The position numbers and the translations under genes were made by a program. A model generated the notes under the pieces. It made no database searches, was not told the DNA's origin, and was given only the letters and a program-made list of their open reading frames with translations. A stretch of 64,000 nt of DNA from Paraescarpia echinospica (Eukaryota; Annelida; Polychaeta; Sabellida; Siboglinidae), in NCBI GenBank assembly GCA_020002185.1, contig CM034537.1:67198807-67262806 (forward strand). Reading direction: 5' to 3'. Positions 47,709 to 60,125 of the stretch are shown here, piece by piece. Each line of letters opens with the position of its first letter. Within the stretch, counting starts at the first letter, position 1.

Positions 47709-47912
47709 CAGTTTCGAAATTCGCTGCACCCGTCTCCAGCCCAGTCGCGGATGGACCAGCAGCAAGCATCATCCAGGACATCTCTCAACACAACGGGGCA
47801 GTCAGGACCTCCCTCTTACGGTCAGGTCACCCCGACCCCCCGCCAGAGGTCACGGGAGCAGCGTGAACCAGGAGACACCCTCAACCAGAGCTCCATGTAC
47901 ACCACAGGACCT
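47709..47912 (+). CDS. CIBAR1: CIBAR1 coding exon 8
   Basis: Acceptor TATCTGTCTCCAG, donor GTAAGC. Starts QFRNSLHPSPAQSRMDQQQA (human VFRNSLYAPDYSSRLD), then Ser/Thr/Gln/Pro-rich sequence to QSSMYTTGP; 68 residues, phase 0. The start is conserved, the rest is the variable post-BAR linker. Confidence 0.9.
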
Positions 47913-48267
47913 GTAAGCAGCAGTCATCTTTAGTTTCTCACATAATCTTGCTGGTTGCACACTAACAAAAATTTCTATATTATAAAATAATATGGTTCTC
48001 CGTCTGTTTGTCTGTGTACCCATATCTCCGTTAGTTTTGCATGCGGGCACATTGTAGTGGTTCGTACATTGCATGTATGGGGTTAAAATTTTGTGTGCAA
48101 TCTAGTGGGCCAATTGGGGTGGTTTGTAGATTTTCATTTTTTAATTCATTAAAGGTGGTGTAGATCTTGTAGGTCACAATTTCAAAACAATTTTAGTGCA
48201 GGTGACTGCCTTTTTTCCGGTCAACGCCAGGTAACTCAGATATTGTTCTTATAATGGACTAAGCACG

Positions 48268-48938
48268 TTGAGTGCCTTGTCTGAGACGTCTTCTGGCTTA
48301 TTGTAGGAGCACACTTAATGTAGTCTACTCACACTAGTCCAAAGTCATGTTCCATACTGCACACCTGTCTACCTCTAGTTGAGTGCCTTGTCTGAGACGT
48401 TTTCTGGCTTATTGTTGGAGCACACTTAATGTAGTCTACTCACAGTGGTCCAATGTCATGTTCCATACTGCACACCTGTCTACCTCTAGTTGAGTGCCTT
48501 GTCTGAGACGTCTTCTGGCTTATTGTAGGAGCACACTTAATGTAGTCTACTCATAGTGGTCCAAAGACATGTTCCATACTGCACCCCTGTCTACCTCTAG
48601 TTGAGTGCCTTGTCTGAGACGTCTTCTGGCTTATTGTAGGAGCATACTTAATGTAGTCTACCCACAATGGTCTAATGTCATGTTCCATACTGCACACCTG
48701 TCTACCTCTAGTTGAGTGCCTTGTCTGAGACGTCTTCTGGCTTATTGTAGGAGCACACTTAATGTAGTCTACTCACACTGGTCCAATGTCATGTTCCATA
48801 CTGCACACCTGTCTACCTCTAGTTGAGTGCCTTGTCTGAGACGTCTTCTGGCTTATTGTAGGAGCACACTTAATGTAGTCTACCCACAGTGGTCCAATGT
48901 CATGTTCCATACTGCACACCTGTCTACCTCTAGTTGAG
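48268..48938. repeat. 111-bp tandem array, six copies
   Basis: TTGAGTGCCTTGTCTGAGAC recurs at 48,268, 48,379, 48,490, 48,601, 48,712 and 48,823, with the next partial start at 48,934; spacing is exactly 111 bp each time, with few substitutions. It lies in CIBAR1 intron 8. Confidence 0.95.
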
Positions 48939-49414
48939 CTAGTGTGTGTGTGTAGGTACGCCCAGGATTCATACATGATCACTCAGAAGAAAAGTAACGT
49001 TTTAATTTTTTCTGTATTCTCTGTAAGTTAACGGTTGTTGGCAGTTAAGAGTTCAGATGTGTTAGACGGCCATTAAGCAATTGTTTATAGCTTTTTTGCA
49101 TGTTTTCTGTGATTGCTCCACGCTTCATTAACCACCAACTGGTCAGTTGGGCACATTTTACCTAACTTGCAACATTAATAAAAAAACACGGGCAGTACTG
49201 CAAAAAACTGTTCAACTGGTGTAATCTTTGACCAGTGTTCAACTGGTGTAATCTTTGTCCGGTGCGAAAACTTGAGAAAAGTCGTCCCTGCCTCTGTGTG
49301 TGTAGCGCCTTCTAGAGGATGGGTATTGTTGCCAGTAGATCCAGTTAGAGTTGGTTTTGTACCGTTCCTCTTCAGCAGGTTCATCTTTCCTCATTGTCCA
49401 CTTTTCATTTGTAG

Positions 49415-49513
49415 GATGACGATGATGATGAAGAAGATGATGACGATGATGAGGAAGAAGAGGACACTGAGAACTTTGAACAACCTCGAAGAACTAATGA
49501 CAAACAGAAGTGA
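49415..49513 (+). CDS. CIBAR1: CIBAR1 last coding exon: acidic tail
   Basis: Acceptor TTTTCATTTGTAG ends at 49,414. Encodes a run of Asp/Glu (about 17 acidic residues, DDDDDEEDDDDDEEEED) then TENFEQPRRTNDKQK and TGA at 49,511-49,513. Human CIBAR1 also ends in an acidic stretch (EDDEDDELDVTEEENF), which supports the assignment. Confidence 0.9.
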   Translation, partial: DDDDDEEDDDDDEEEEDTENFEQPRRTNDKQK

Positions 49514-50470
49514 ACCATTTATGTATGGTCGTCCTGACAATTTGGTCACGTGTCCAGTCATTCTTGTTAGTCGTGATATGTTGACGGTTGCCTCAACACT
49601 CAGACAGTGCTTTCCGTTTAAGATGCAGACAAACTTCATAAATTCCGTCCACTTTGTGTACCTTTGTTTTGTGCCATTTGTAGTCACTTTATTGGGTGAA
49701 AAGGGAACTGTGATTGTGTATGCTGAGCGAACTGAGGGGAGGAGGGGGCTAGGCTGTTGTGTTCCAGGTATGCACACTGTATATTGCATGCAGTGGAGTG
49801 CAGTGGTGACACTTTGTTCCTGTGCGCGTACAGGGGGAGGAGGGGCATTTTTTAGATAATTGTATGCAAATATAATTTACAGATGGTCCCTTATTATATT
49901 TGCTAGTAGGAGATTATTATTTATTTGATGTTGAGAATGTTTTACGTATGTTGCGCGACTATTTTTACACATAGGATTGGGAGAATTAGTTGCTTTACAT
50001 GTTATTTGCATAATTAATTGGTGTCTTTTATCTGATTAAATATCTAATTAAGTAGTTTCCTGTGTTAAATTTCCTGCATAATGGATAACTTGTCAAAGGA
50101 TATGTCAGTGGCAGATTTTTGCAGGTACGTAAATATGCCAGATGTTCTGTTCATGGTATAGTGATTTTATTTTACATTTGGGTTAATTTACACTTACCTG
50201 ATTTAATTCCATATGTCAGTAAACATCTGTGAAAATACTGCAGGCACTTCTTTGAAAACAGACATTGTAAATATGTGCAAACAGAAGAGTTTTACATTTA
50301 ATCGACATGTTTCTTTACTGATGTTTTATGGTCAAATTATGTGATATAAACTGGACCATTGCTCTTTCACAGCACATTGCCTGTGTAACTGTGCCCAACG
50401 TAGCCCATCCCGTTCACTTGGTTATTGTTTGCAATGTGTGTCATTAATAAATACTGTACAGTTTTCAATG
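49514..50470 (+). other. CIBAR1: CIBAR1 3' UTR with candidate poly(A) signal
   Basis: Non-coding after the stop. AATAAA at 50,446-50,451, followed by a GTACAGTTTTCAATGTG stretch, is a good candidate; an upstream signal cannot be excluded. Confidence 0.45.
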
Positions 50471-51104
50471 TGACGCTGTTGAACAACTTCTTTCTCCCAA
50501 AAGATGTCTTGATGTGTGTTGAATTTGTTTTCTTAAAGGGAAACAAAATACGTCTTTGGGTCTATGCATCTAAAATTAATAGTTATTAAAACCTAACCAT
50601 TTGCAACTACAACTGAGAATATTGTGCCAGTAATTTACTAGAAAAACCTGGTTGAACACATGGAATTTAAATATTGCAAGGACAGCGCCATTGGGGTACA
50701 TAGTCTTAACGAAGTTGTACTGGCATATCCCAGTTGGCAGATTGCTGAAATGGGAACACTAATCTGGTTTTGCGTCGCTTGATAACATATATTTCGGCGA
50801 ACCGTTTGTTAACGTTTGTACTGATATGTGTAGATGACCATGCCACTTTCGTTAATGTCAATTTATGTGACATATTTATTGCTTTATGTCTAAGGGCGAT
50901 ACTGCAGACGACATTTGTAGTTCTGCATAATGCATCGCCACTGAAATTGTTACCTCCACATAATATGGCATTATAACAGCTTTTCCTGCTTATAAATGTG
51001 AAACTGATTTGAAGGAAATAGGAGAAATTAAGCAATATCTGCAAATCGCGAAGACGTACACACCTATCTACCACTTTACTGTCTTTAGGCCCTACTCATT
51101 CATA
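50471..51104. other. Intergenic, no gene seen
   Basis: Open frames of up to 122 codons on the minus strand show no recognised domain. Confidence 0.4.
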
Positions 51105-51235
51105 CAACTGATTGAACTGGAGCAACGTAGAGTGAGCGAACATGCCCAAGGTTTGAAACGGCAGCACATGATTTGAACTCGGGTTCTCTCGATTGAGAGT
51201 CTGGTGCTCTAGCCACTGTGCCACTTGGAATAAGT
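51105..51235 (-). mobile_element. tRNA-derived SINE, family A, copy 1
   Basis: Minus strand: TGGCACAGTGGCTAGAGCA (A box) and GAGTTCAAATC (B box) with TCTCAATCGAGAGAACCC between them. Shares body sequence (ACTCATTCATACA on the + strand) with the copy at 55,183-55,500. Confidence 0.75.
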
Positions 51236-53609
51236 GACCTAAAGTGTATTCTCGCTATAATGATCAAATACGAACTGTTCCTTATTGTTGGTGCTCCTAT
51301 CCATGGGCGTGTTTTATTCAAGCAGATATTCAGTAAGATTTATAGACAAATATAGCCCCACTTCCTCATATGGTGACTCTTAAACAATATTCAATTTCGC
51401 TTATAGGCCTATATTTTTTTATAAATACGTTTGAACATTTTAGAAGTTACGTAGGTTGTAAATTGTTAGTATTGGGCCTGAACTTGGATTTGGCGCATGC
51501 GAAGTTCACACCAGCCCGACTTCGCAGTTGCGCATCACGTTACGTTGCGTAAACAATAGCTGATGTCCTCATTCCTCAAAAGATGTTTTATAGCATAATT
51601 AAAAATGTATATATCTGTCTACATTTGTGATTGTTGTGCTATATATTTGACTTGACATTCAATCAAACAATGCGGTCTCATGACGTGACGTGTTTTTTCT
51701 CAACCTAGCAACTATTTGTACGTGCGTCGTCGACGTGGATGGATGTGTTCGAAGCAGCGACTTTAGGGAGTGCGTTATTCTTCTCCCGATATTACGTACA
51801 CCTCATCGACTTGAGGACTATAACGTAGGCGCAGCGCAAATAAACAAAAAGATAAATAAAAAGTATTGGAGACATTAAAACAAATAAATAAAATGTAAAT
51901 TAGTTGTAATGATTGTTCAATTTTTACTCTGCGACTGGGAGACCCGCGAGGGGAGTCGTATATGACTAGTTTATAGGGGCCTGCACTACCGCAGTGGGAA
52001 GATTGTCCTAGTTTACAATCGTTCTGGGTAAACAATACATTCTGCATGATTCAGTTCATGCTGTACTTCAACAGTTAAGGAAGGTTTGGATCACTGTAAT
52101 ATGTCTTAGATAATCATGGTTTCGAGGAATTAAAGGAAACTCCTTTTGCTGTTGAGAGCATTAAATTGGTAACCCGGGGCCATGCCCACCTCATTTCCCC
52201 AACAGGGGTTTTGAGGTTGGATTGCAGATTTCTTCCATGGCTTACTCGCCGTCCTCAACTGTTATTCATTTTTACAGTCGTATAAAAAAAATATTATACA
52301 TACCTCTGTGCAACGTTTTAAATAACTGGTCGATTGCCTGTCGATGGTGCTTTTTCCTTCATTTTATGTACATTCTGTGATAAAACTAAAAAGCAAATTG
52401 TTCTGTAGACCCTCTTGTTTGTATGTTTGTTTTACCAATTAGATATGCGGTCAAAGGAGTATAGATAACAGAAACAACCTAAGTCAGTTATGTGACTTTG
52501 GTTGCATCCTGGAGTCCTGTTCATAATTCCGATATTCCCGAAATGCTCCGCGCCAGCCAAGCTTCCTTCGTTGTCTGGCGGCAATGGGCTATAACATGTG
52601 TACGGCACATCTCAAAAGAAATGCCGCATGTCACATTGTAGAAATATGGACTAGTAACAAGTGAAACGTGTTTGTGTGTGCGGGCGTGCGTGCGTGTATG
52701 CGCATGTATATTAGGTTTCCTTTTAAGTTGTCAGTCATTCCCCAGATGGCGCCACACTGGGGTTATGTTAACAATTATTATCTGTTGCAGCAACGCGACA
52801 CAAAAGCAGAATTTGAATGATAATGGGAACGGCTTTAAGTTCTAATACTCTAATAGTGATAATTGCTGCCCTTGGTGCGTTGCTCCACGGGTGGAATATT
52901 GTAAGTGCATCTCCTCCGAGGCACCAATGCACACACGCCTCTTCTTGTTCATTTGCTTCTTTGGGTCACTGACCTCTGATTACCAACTGGCAATGTATTT
53001 CACAAAACACAGTGATAGTTATTGATAGTTATTTATTGACTTGGTTTTGATATGTTCTTCTTTTCTAGAGGGTCTTTCTCTTACCTGGCAAATGTATGTT
53101 TGCTGTATACACGGGGAGAAGTTTGGCAGCTCTGGGTGGTCGTTTTCATACTTATAGATGGAAAACGAAGAGATCGCCCCATGCCCGATCGTACGCTGTA
53201 CGTTTCACTTCTGGTCTATTCACAGGGAAACAAAACATACAGCTCTGTATTCTTCACTGCTGTGAAAGTAGTGAGCGTGGCTACTACTGCACGCGGAACA
53301 GTATATGGCATATTGCAAACCGACCTTCTAAGATTCTACTGAACCATGACGTGTTGACAACTAACCCGGCCAATTGAGCCACCCCAGGTCTTTGAAGGAA
53401 TTGATTACGCGCCGGCAACTCCTCTTGCTGCTCGTCTATTGGTCAAACAACCACGTCAATACGTCAGGCTCCAGGATAGTGGACGTTTAATTAGAATCTT
53501 CCTCTTTGAGACCACATTCTGGAAAAACCACTGGCGTTACAATTCCGATTGTATATGCAAACGGGTAGTTTGTATTAACTCTTTTAGGTTCGTAACATCG
53601 AGCCCTTCC
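51236..53609. other. Intergenic, no gene seen
   Basis: Sequence with no coding exon, RNA gene or clear repeat that I can support. TAGGCCTA occurs at about 51,402. Confidence 0.4.
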
Positions 53610-54400
53610 AGTACTAGTCTAGTTCGTCTCTCCACCATCTCGCCAGTCTTCTTCTAGATCGTTTCCCTTCGTAAGGTCTCCAGGTTGTGATACGCGATGC
53701 CCATTGGTTATCTCGCAGTCTGCTGAGATGCCCTGCCCAGGTCCAGTTCTGTCTTCTGATTTGTTCTATCACGTCTATGACCTTTGTCTTCTCTCTTACC
53801 CAGATGTTTGTTTTTCTCTCCCAATATGTGATGTTTAACATACTTCTTTCCGTCTTTGTTTGTGCGGCTGCTAGTTTGTTCTTTGCCTAGATGGTGAGTA
53901 CCCATGTTTCCGCGCCGTATGTCATCGCTGGAAGTACGCTTGAGTTGTAGACTTGCCTCTTCAAGCAGGTTCCGAAGTTACCCTTGAAGATATCGCGGTG
54001 TTTGGCGAATGCTGTCTAGCCGGCATTGATCCTTCTTTGAATCTCCTTGTCTTGATTTTTGTCTCTGATACTGTATCGCTGTCCCAGATAGACGTAGCTT
54101 CCAACGTTCTCTATCTGTGTTGTGTTGATATATATTGGTGTGTCATTTTCTAGCATCATTTTTGTCTTCGAAATTTTCATCTTCAGACCTTGTTTTTCAC
54201 TTTCTTCAGCTAGCTCCTGCATCATTTTGTTGTAGTTCTTGCGGTGTAGTAACGTAATAACGCATATAAGTATGTCATTGGCGAAGCGAAGACTGAGATA
54301 TTCTCCGTCTATCCCCAAGCCTCTTGTTTCCTAGGTCAGTCTTCGGAATATGCTTTCGAGTGTTGCCGTAAACAGCTTGGGCGATATGGTGTCACCCTGC
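53610..54400 (-). pseudogene. RTE-like LINE reverse transcriptase, 3' part
   Basis: On the minus strand: VRQGDTISPKLFTATLESIF, GIDGEYLSLRFANDILIC (FADD altered to FAND), LAEESEKQGLKMKISKTKMM, YVYLGQRYSIRDKN, LPAMTYGAETWVLT, then VREKTKVIDVIEQIRRQ, WTWAGHLSRLRDNQWASRIT and EGKRSRRRLARWWRDELD. This order is typical of the RTE-like RT and C-terminal region. Frameshifts near 54,320 and 53,840-54,010, and 5' truncation. Confidence 0.85.
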
Positions 54401-54403
54401 CGT

Positions 54404-54501
54404 ACACACACACGCACACACACGCACGCACGCACACACACGCTCACACGCACGAACACACACACGCACCGCACGAACATGCACACGCACACACACACAT
54501 T
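54404..54501. repeat. CACG/CACA microsatellite
   Basis: Interrupted CACACGCACG repeat immediately at the truncated 5' side of the RTE-like fragment. Confidence 0.9.
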
Positions 54502-54898
54502 CATCTAACCATGGCGCTGGTTAATCATAACAACACTCAATGAGATTTAGAAAATTTCGAAAACATCGTTAACATAGCTTCAATAAATCGCGCTTGAAAA
54601 CCAATTACAATGCTACATAAAAGGTCAATTGCAATAGAATGGAACCTCATAATTACTGCATTCTTTCTCTCGTAGATTTAGTTTCAACGACCAATTACAC
54701 ACACACACACACACTCACAACTCCATAAAAACAATTACAATTAATGTGTCATTCATTACAAATTATACAATTACAATTTGCCCCAACACAGGGGGCAGGG
54801 TAAACAACGACGGGTGGTCTAAATAAGTATATTATCGTTTAGAAAACGGGCAGTTGGAATTCAACGTGATTTATGACAATACGATAGCCAATATTACA
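54502..54898. other. Intergenic; AATTAC-rich stretch
   Basis: Holds an (AC)n run at 54,697-54,715 and AATTACAATT repeats ending TTTGCCCCAACACAGG near 54,790, possibly a decayed hAT-like end similar to the element at 35,414-36,223. No gene. Confidence 0.3.
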
Positions 54899-55182
54899 CA
54901 TAGACTTGAGACCTTCCAGAATAGATGTCTCCGCAAGATGTTAAGAGTGGTTTGGCCTAACAAAATCTCCAACAAAGAGCTTTGCATCGCAAAAACAACA
55001 AAGCATAAATAGCAACCCACGTAAAGAGGCGGAGATGGCTTGGACATGTTTGCCGAATGCCCCCTGTAGCACTCCTTAAGCCAACCCTACAACGGTCAGG
55101 ATGCAGACGGGAAAGGGAGACGTAGCTGTCCAGTGTTGACGTGGAGAAGAACCACCGAAGAGACGACAGCGGGCAGTTTAAA
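54899..55182 (+). pseudogene. LINE RT C-terminal fragment
   Basis: Encodes RLETFQNRCLRKMLRVVWPN, KISNKEL, then RRRWLGHVCRMPPVALLKPT and, after a further frameshift, TWRRTTEETTAGSL. The order 'FQNRCLRKML', 'RWLGHVxRM' and 'TWRRT' is the characteristic C-terminal region of a common marine-animal endonuclease-RT LINE group. Stops and frameshifts present. Confidence 0.75.
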
Positions 55183-55500
55183 ACGTAAGTTTTTATACAG
55201 CGCAATATCCAGTCTTCATGACTGCTCAAAGCGCTTTACACGTTACTCCCTGGCAGACCTGTTCAATAGAAAACCACCTCGACTTCTCTGGGAAATAATT
55301 AATGCGCGAAGACTATTCGTACACAAATATCCACTACTGTCTATAGCCAGGTACTCATTCATACAGATGAGGAACTGCAGCAATGCGTAGTGAACAACCT
55401 GCCCAATGTTTTACACGCCAGCACAGGAGTTGAACCCGGGTTCTCTCGATTGAAACTCCAATGTTCTGTCCACTGTGCCACTACGCTTCCTGTGTGACCT
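55183..55500 (-). mobile_element. tRNA-derived SINE, family A, copy 2
   Basis: Minus strand from 55,495: GTGGCACAGTGGACAGAAC (A box), GAGAGAACCCGGGTTCAACTC (B box), a body with GAATGAGTACCTGGCTATAG, and a tail with GTAAAGCGCTTTGAGCAG near 55,225-55,240. Same family as 51,105-51,235 and more complete. Confidence 0.75.
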
Positions 55501-57139
55501 GGGACACTACCACAAACAGACAACAGTAGCGTCATTGCGTTAGTTGTTGAAGCCATACTGACGAGGATTGGTTGAGTGTTCTAATACTGCTCGCATTACA
55601 CAATGGTGAATACATTACCGCAATAGAATAAGAACAGGAACGTGTTTATTCGACATAATTCGATACGTTACGCTTCAGTGAAATACAAGATACTGCGAAT
55701 GTGTTCGCAATTTCAATTTAACAACGATGCAAAGTATAAGAGTAGCATGGGGCATAACGCAACTGTTGGGGCATAACTCAAACCCCCTTACCGACCCGTA
55801 GGGCTCGAAAATAATTTTTTTATTAATTCGAGATAACCAGACGAAGCAGTTCTTTCCGTACATTTATAATACGGTCGCCGATTACAAAATATATGGAACA
55901 GTTTTAGTTGAACGTTTGTTCTCTACAAATTATAAAAATGGTCATCATAAAAGTGGCTTAGTGGACAGTAACCTGGACAGGAAACCGAAACAAAATGTCT
56001 GGTTCCATTATTACACACATTAAACAAATATAGTTTCATAGTTGTTCTGAATGTTGTATATGCGTGCGATGAAATAAATATATGCGTGCGATGAAATAAA
56101 TATATGCGTGCGATGAAATAAATATATGCGTGCGATGAAATAAATATATGCGTGCGATGAAATAAATACTGTGTAAACGATATTTGTTTTATAGTATACC
56201 TTGTGGGGTTAAAAGCGTAAGTACTAGTGGGTCAAAACGCACAGGGTGGGGAATATCATGGTTTCATATATGTTAACACGAAAGTGAATAAATGAGTAGC
56301 AAAAATATCGCTATGCGTTCGGGTTTGTAATAAGTACATTAATTCAAACACTTTTGTGGAACATCATATAAAGGACTGGTTAACTAATAATCCGAGTCAC
56401 GATTTTTGAGAAGATATAACAAATTCCGTCATACTTCCAATGACACCATATTTTTTTAATATGAAATACGTGAACTAATAACTGCGCGATGAATAGGTGT
56501 TTTGCCCCAAGGCTGTGACAGAACGGCACCGATGAGGACCTCCGCTAAAATGGCTGTATCTTTTTTTCTGTAATATTGATATAGAAAATATATATCGAAA
56601 CTGTCAATGAATTAGTTCAACAGAGATAGTGAACTAGTTGACGCATAAAATGTATTAGAAATACATCGAAAACATTTTCTAATAAGTTGATTTCCCAAAA
56701 AAAGTAAATGTGTTGTTCGCTAATACGTATAATTGTAAAAACAATATATCTATTGCAAGAAGATTACATATAAAACATGCAATTATTTAAGCATACACCA
56801 AGGACCCTCTGCGACGATGGGAGTTAAAGTTATTTGTTTGTTTGTTTGTTTAAAATGCGGCGACGGAGATGTATGGGTCTATTTTAACCACACCCATGTG
56901 AGCCCAAAGCCAAATCTGGCGTCTTCCGTAATTGGTATTGCTGTATCTGCGAATGCCCTGTAAATTAAAAAAACCGGTCATCGCGTGTGTTAGCATAACT
57001 GTCATTTATCAGGCGCATATTATTACTCAACAAGCTGTGAAATGCAACTTGTCAGCACCTAGACTGCACCACGTGACATAGCCCCTACAAATCGCCTGCA
57101 GGTTTGTGCACTCCACCCGGCCGTCGCTAGACACTTGAA
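55501..57139. other. Intergenic, no gene seen; one short tandem array
   Basis: Contains the 22-bp array at 56,061-56,172 and a TTTG run at about 56,834. No coding signal. Confidence 0.5.
56061..56172. repeat. 22-bp tandem array, five copies
   Basis: TGCGTGCGATGAAATAAATA occurs at 56,061, 56,083, 56,105, 56,127 and 56,149; copies are identical, suggesting recent expansion. Confidence 0.95.
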
Positions 57140-57546
57140 CTAAAGTGACTAAACTAAGGCGAACTCATAAAGTTTGTCGACATCGAGGAATCGGCCAAGC
57201 TACGCCGGCACCCAAAGGGGCCTGGCGCCCGGTGCGCCCACACGTCCGCATGAACACACGCGCACACAGCCAGGTGTGATAAAGGTAGGCGACGTCGCCG
57301 CCGGTTGTCCGTGCCACGTCGAAGCGACGATGGCCGGCAGCCAATAGGGCGGCCGATACCTGTCGCACGGTACGGCCGTTCTGAGCGAGTGCACACACGG
57401 CGGCAAGGCGGCCACAACACGACACAGTCGGGGCGGAGACGACACTCGAGAGCAGTGGCAGTGATCGTAGTATCAAGTCGTCGAGCGACCGAGTAGAACG
57501 AGCCGAGCGGTGCAGGAGGACGCTGCCGTGAACTTCGTGGCCCGCG
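57140..57546 (+). promoter_or_regulatory. CpG-rich promoter / 5' UTR of ESRP
   Basis: The sequence changes from AT-rich to strongly GC- and CpG-rich from about 57,170 and stays so up to the start codon, as in a CpG-island-like promoter plus leader. An in-frame TGA at 57,529-57,531 closes the reading frame upstream of the ATG. No TATA box is evident. Confidence 0.5.
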
Positions 57547-57675
57547 ATGGCCGCTCCGTCCCACGTTGTCATCCTGTTTTGTGCCACGGCCGGACAGAAC
57601 GGAGAAAACCTCGGCTCCGACGAGGAACAGATTGTCTTGTTCGTCTACCTGCTGTATGACGTTATCAACAACAAG
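57547..57675 (+). CDS. ESRP: ESRP/Fusilli splicing regulator, coding exon 1
   Basis: Encodes MAAPSHVVILFCATAGQNGE, NLGSDEEQIVLFVYLLYDVI and NNK (43 residues, phase 0), donor GTAAGT at 57,676. It matches the vertebrate ESRP1 N-terminus ([20 protein letters not shown], then VVDLANKK). The ATG is supported by the upstream in-frame TGA and by homology. ESRP proteins are nuclear RNA-binding factors that set epithelial patterns of alternative splicing (for example FGFR2 in vertebrates). This N-terminal region is an exonuclease-like fold; the three RRMs are encoded beyond the window. The gene is partial here. Confidence 0.93.
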
Positions 57676-60066
57676 GTAAGTTAACGAACTTCCGCGGCTT
57701 TTCAAACTTATCGGGCCGCGCCGCCGCCAACAGGTAAATAAATAGCTTTGTTGGTCATATAGAATGTAGGCCAGCGTGTGCGGCGTGTGTGACTGCGCCG
57801 TCGCGAGTGCGGCTCGAGTGTTTCAAAGTCTATTATTCTACCTGTAACTGTGACGGTATCTCCGCTACAGCCCACACAGCCCGAATATGGCCGCCCGTTT
57901 GTGTATCACATTGGTCCGTCTTCGTGCAGCCGTAGCATTCTATAAATATTCCTCCTCGCAACGCCCTTTATTGTGGCATGTCCACGGCATACTTTCAACC
58001 CGCCCCACACACACACCTACGCACATACACACGCACGTACGCGTAATAACACACACTACGTGACCATAACATATGCTATGGTACTTCTACGAAGCGTTTT
58101 GAGTGGACATGTGCGTAACATATGGAACGTTTGCCGGATGACGTGGCACAGGGCTAAGAGAGTTGTACAGCTGTGCCGCGAACACACACCGGTTTGCTGT
58201 GTCAACATGGCAAAGTTTCATTATGTTGTCTTAAGGACAGCATGATTATTCTGCACCATCGATCACATCCATGTTCTTCCTATAATCTAACCCGGAGAAC
58301 GGTGTAAAAATCGTATCTGATGGTTCCGCTTCAGTGAACACAGCCGAGGGCACACTATGGAAGGCACCGTGACATATCTTGAAGCATTATAGCCTGTCAG
58401 AAATGTTCGCGTTCGGTGTTTGTACGTTAGAACGTCGTTTTCTGTTACGTACATTTGCATATAGACCCTCGACGTGTCAACGGTTTTTGTCAGGTGCATT
58501 GGTCATTACTCATATCTCCGGTAAGACGCATGTGCGTGAGATTACGACATGGAACGTACTATTTCAACAATACACTAACATATATGTGTGTGTGTGCGTG
58601 TGCATGTGTCTTACACTGTGAGCAACACACACACAATAGCAAACTGTAATTTGAAAACATGTAGTGGATAGGTATAATCAGTCATACACAACTTCTTGGA
58701 TAACAGCCCAAATGTACATCTTTATTTTCGAAGTGAATGTTTTACAATCGCTCAGGGACCTACACGTGGGGTTGTGTACATGTTTCTACACGCTCACGTC
58801 ATTCCTTTAAAACAACGTACGTCATTAGCGCTACCGTGTATAATTAAGGGACAAACGGAGTTTTACCCGCGGCGTTTGCGACTATTACGGCGCCGGTTCG
58901 GTCTAGTGGCTACGCTCCGTCAGGCCATTTTACCTGGCGCGCTAAATCATGCATTGTGTGCACTCCTATGGCTCGTGGACGTGTCGCCGGTTGACAGTCG
59001 CTGACTGCATTTTCACCTCCAGCCGGTTGGTGCGACTTGTTGAACCTCACAGTAACGCAACTTCCCACTAAGGCGCTCGCCGTCTATATAGCGAGTACAC
59101 GCGGTGGGGTTGACCCGAATAACTCCGTCTGAATAGATGTTGTGTGTACACGTTCGGGCATCGGACGCACACAGAACGATTAATTGAGTGGCAATATTCT
59201 AAGACATGGGTATTTTGTTTTGAGGAAAGTTAGAGAAAGTGACAGGCTATAAGTGGTCCCGCGGGGGCTCTTTTGCTGGAATGCAGCTCAGTGCATGAAC
59301 GGTGTCATTCACTGCATCTGCCGCCACTTTTGGTGGTCAAGACAAATGCTAATTGTGCTGTTTATGAGCAGATCAACAAACTGTTCAAACCGCGCCAGTG
59401 TATTAATTGTAGATTGTGACCTACAACGTACAACATAGCAAGCAAGAGGCAAACATTTCTTATAGTTGCATACAACTGTTATTAAATGGTCCTTTTGTTC
59501 CGTTGGAATGCCGATTTAAACAACAAATTACACGCCACAATATTGTGTCATTAGACACGTCTCTTTATAGAGATACAGACAGGCGTTTCAGAGCATCTTG
59601 TGAAAGGGACTTAAGGGAATGACTATTTGCCTAGTATCTTAATACACATTTTGTGTCAAAACTAACACCTGGCATGTGCGATAAGAGACGAAACACGCCA
59701 CTCCTTTTTACGGTGACCTTTTTACCTGTGCACTTGTCAGGAGAAATCAACACCGCACACAGCTGTCACGTGTCGTCTGGTGTGGATCCGTGTCTACAAT
59801 ATATTATATTTCTCCAAGTCGGAAACAAAAACGAGTTCTACCAGATATACGTGTACGTCCTCGAAAAATTCCATGAACGTTTTGTTGAGTATTGTCCGTT
59901 CAAGATAATTGGCAAAAGACGGTAGTTCTGTTGTGTGTAAAATTAATCGATAACACTTTAAGTCCAGTGTTACTGATTTCCTAGTACTTTTTAAGAAATA
60001 CTTAAATTAAGATGGCAACTTGCCTTCGTGCCAGATTGCACAATGCTCGATATGGGCAAAGTGTTT

Positions 60067-60125
60067 GTGTTCTGGTTAGCTGGGAAGGTGTTCTGGTCAG
60101 CTGGGAAGGTGTTCTGGTCAGCTTT
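60067..60125. repeat. 21-bp tandem repeat x 3
   Basis: TGTTCTGGTYAGCTGGGAAG repeated, with the last copy diverging after GGTCAGCT. Confidence 0.85.

Larger units (their letters stand above)
24219..49513 (+). other. CIBAR1: CIBAR1 (FAM92) gene, coding span, nine coding exons
   Basis: The nine coding segments listed below total 966 nt (321 residues plus stop), with every junction in phase and every intron starting GT and ending AG. The product is a FAM92-type BAR-domain protein (human CIBAR1 is about 289 residues). Residues 1-225 or so form the curved coiled-coil BAR domain. A poorly conserved Ser/Gln/Pro-rich region and a C-terminal acidic tail follow. In vertebrates CIBAR1 binds Chibby (CBY1) at the ciliary base, shapes membranes during ciliogenesis and is also linked to mitochondrial inner membrane. 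The gene spans 25 kb, nearly all of it introns loaded with transposons and satellites. Confidence 0.9.

Noticed and set aside
34848..48938. CRISPR array
   Set aside because: The direct repeats are contiguous minisatellites without unique spacers, in a eukaryotic intron.
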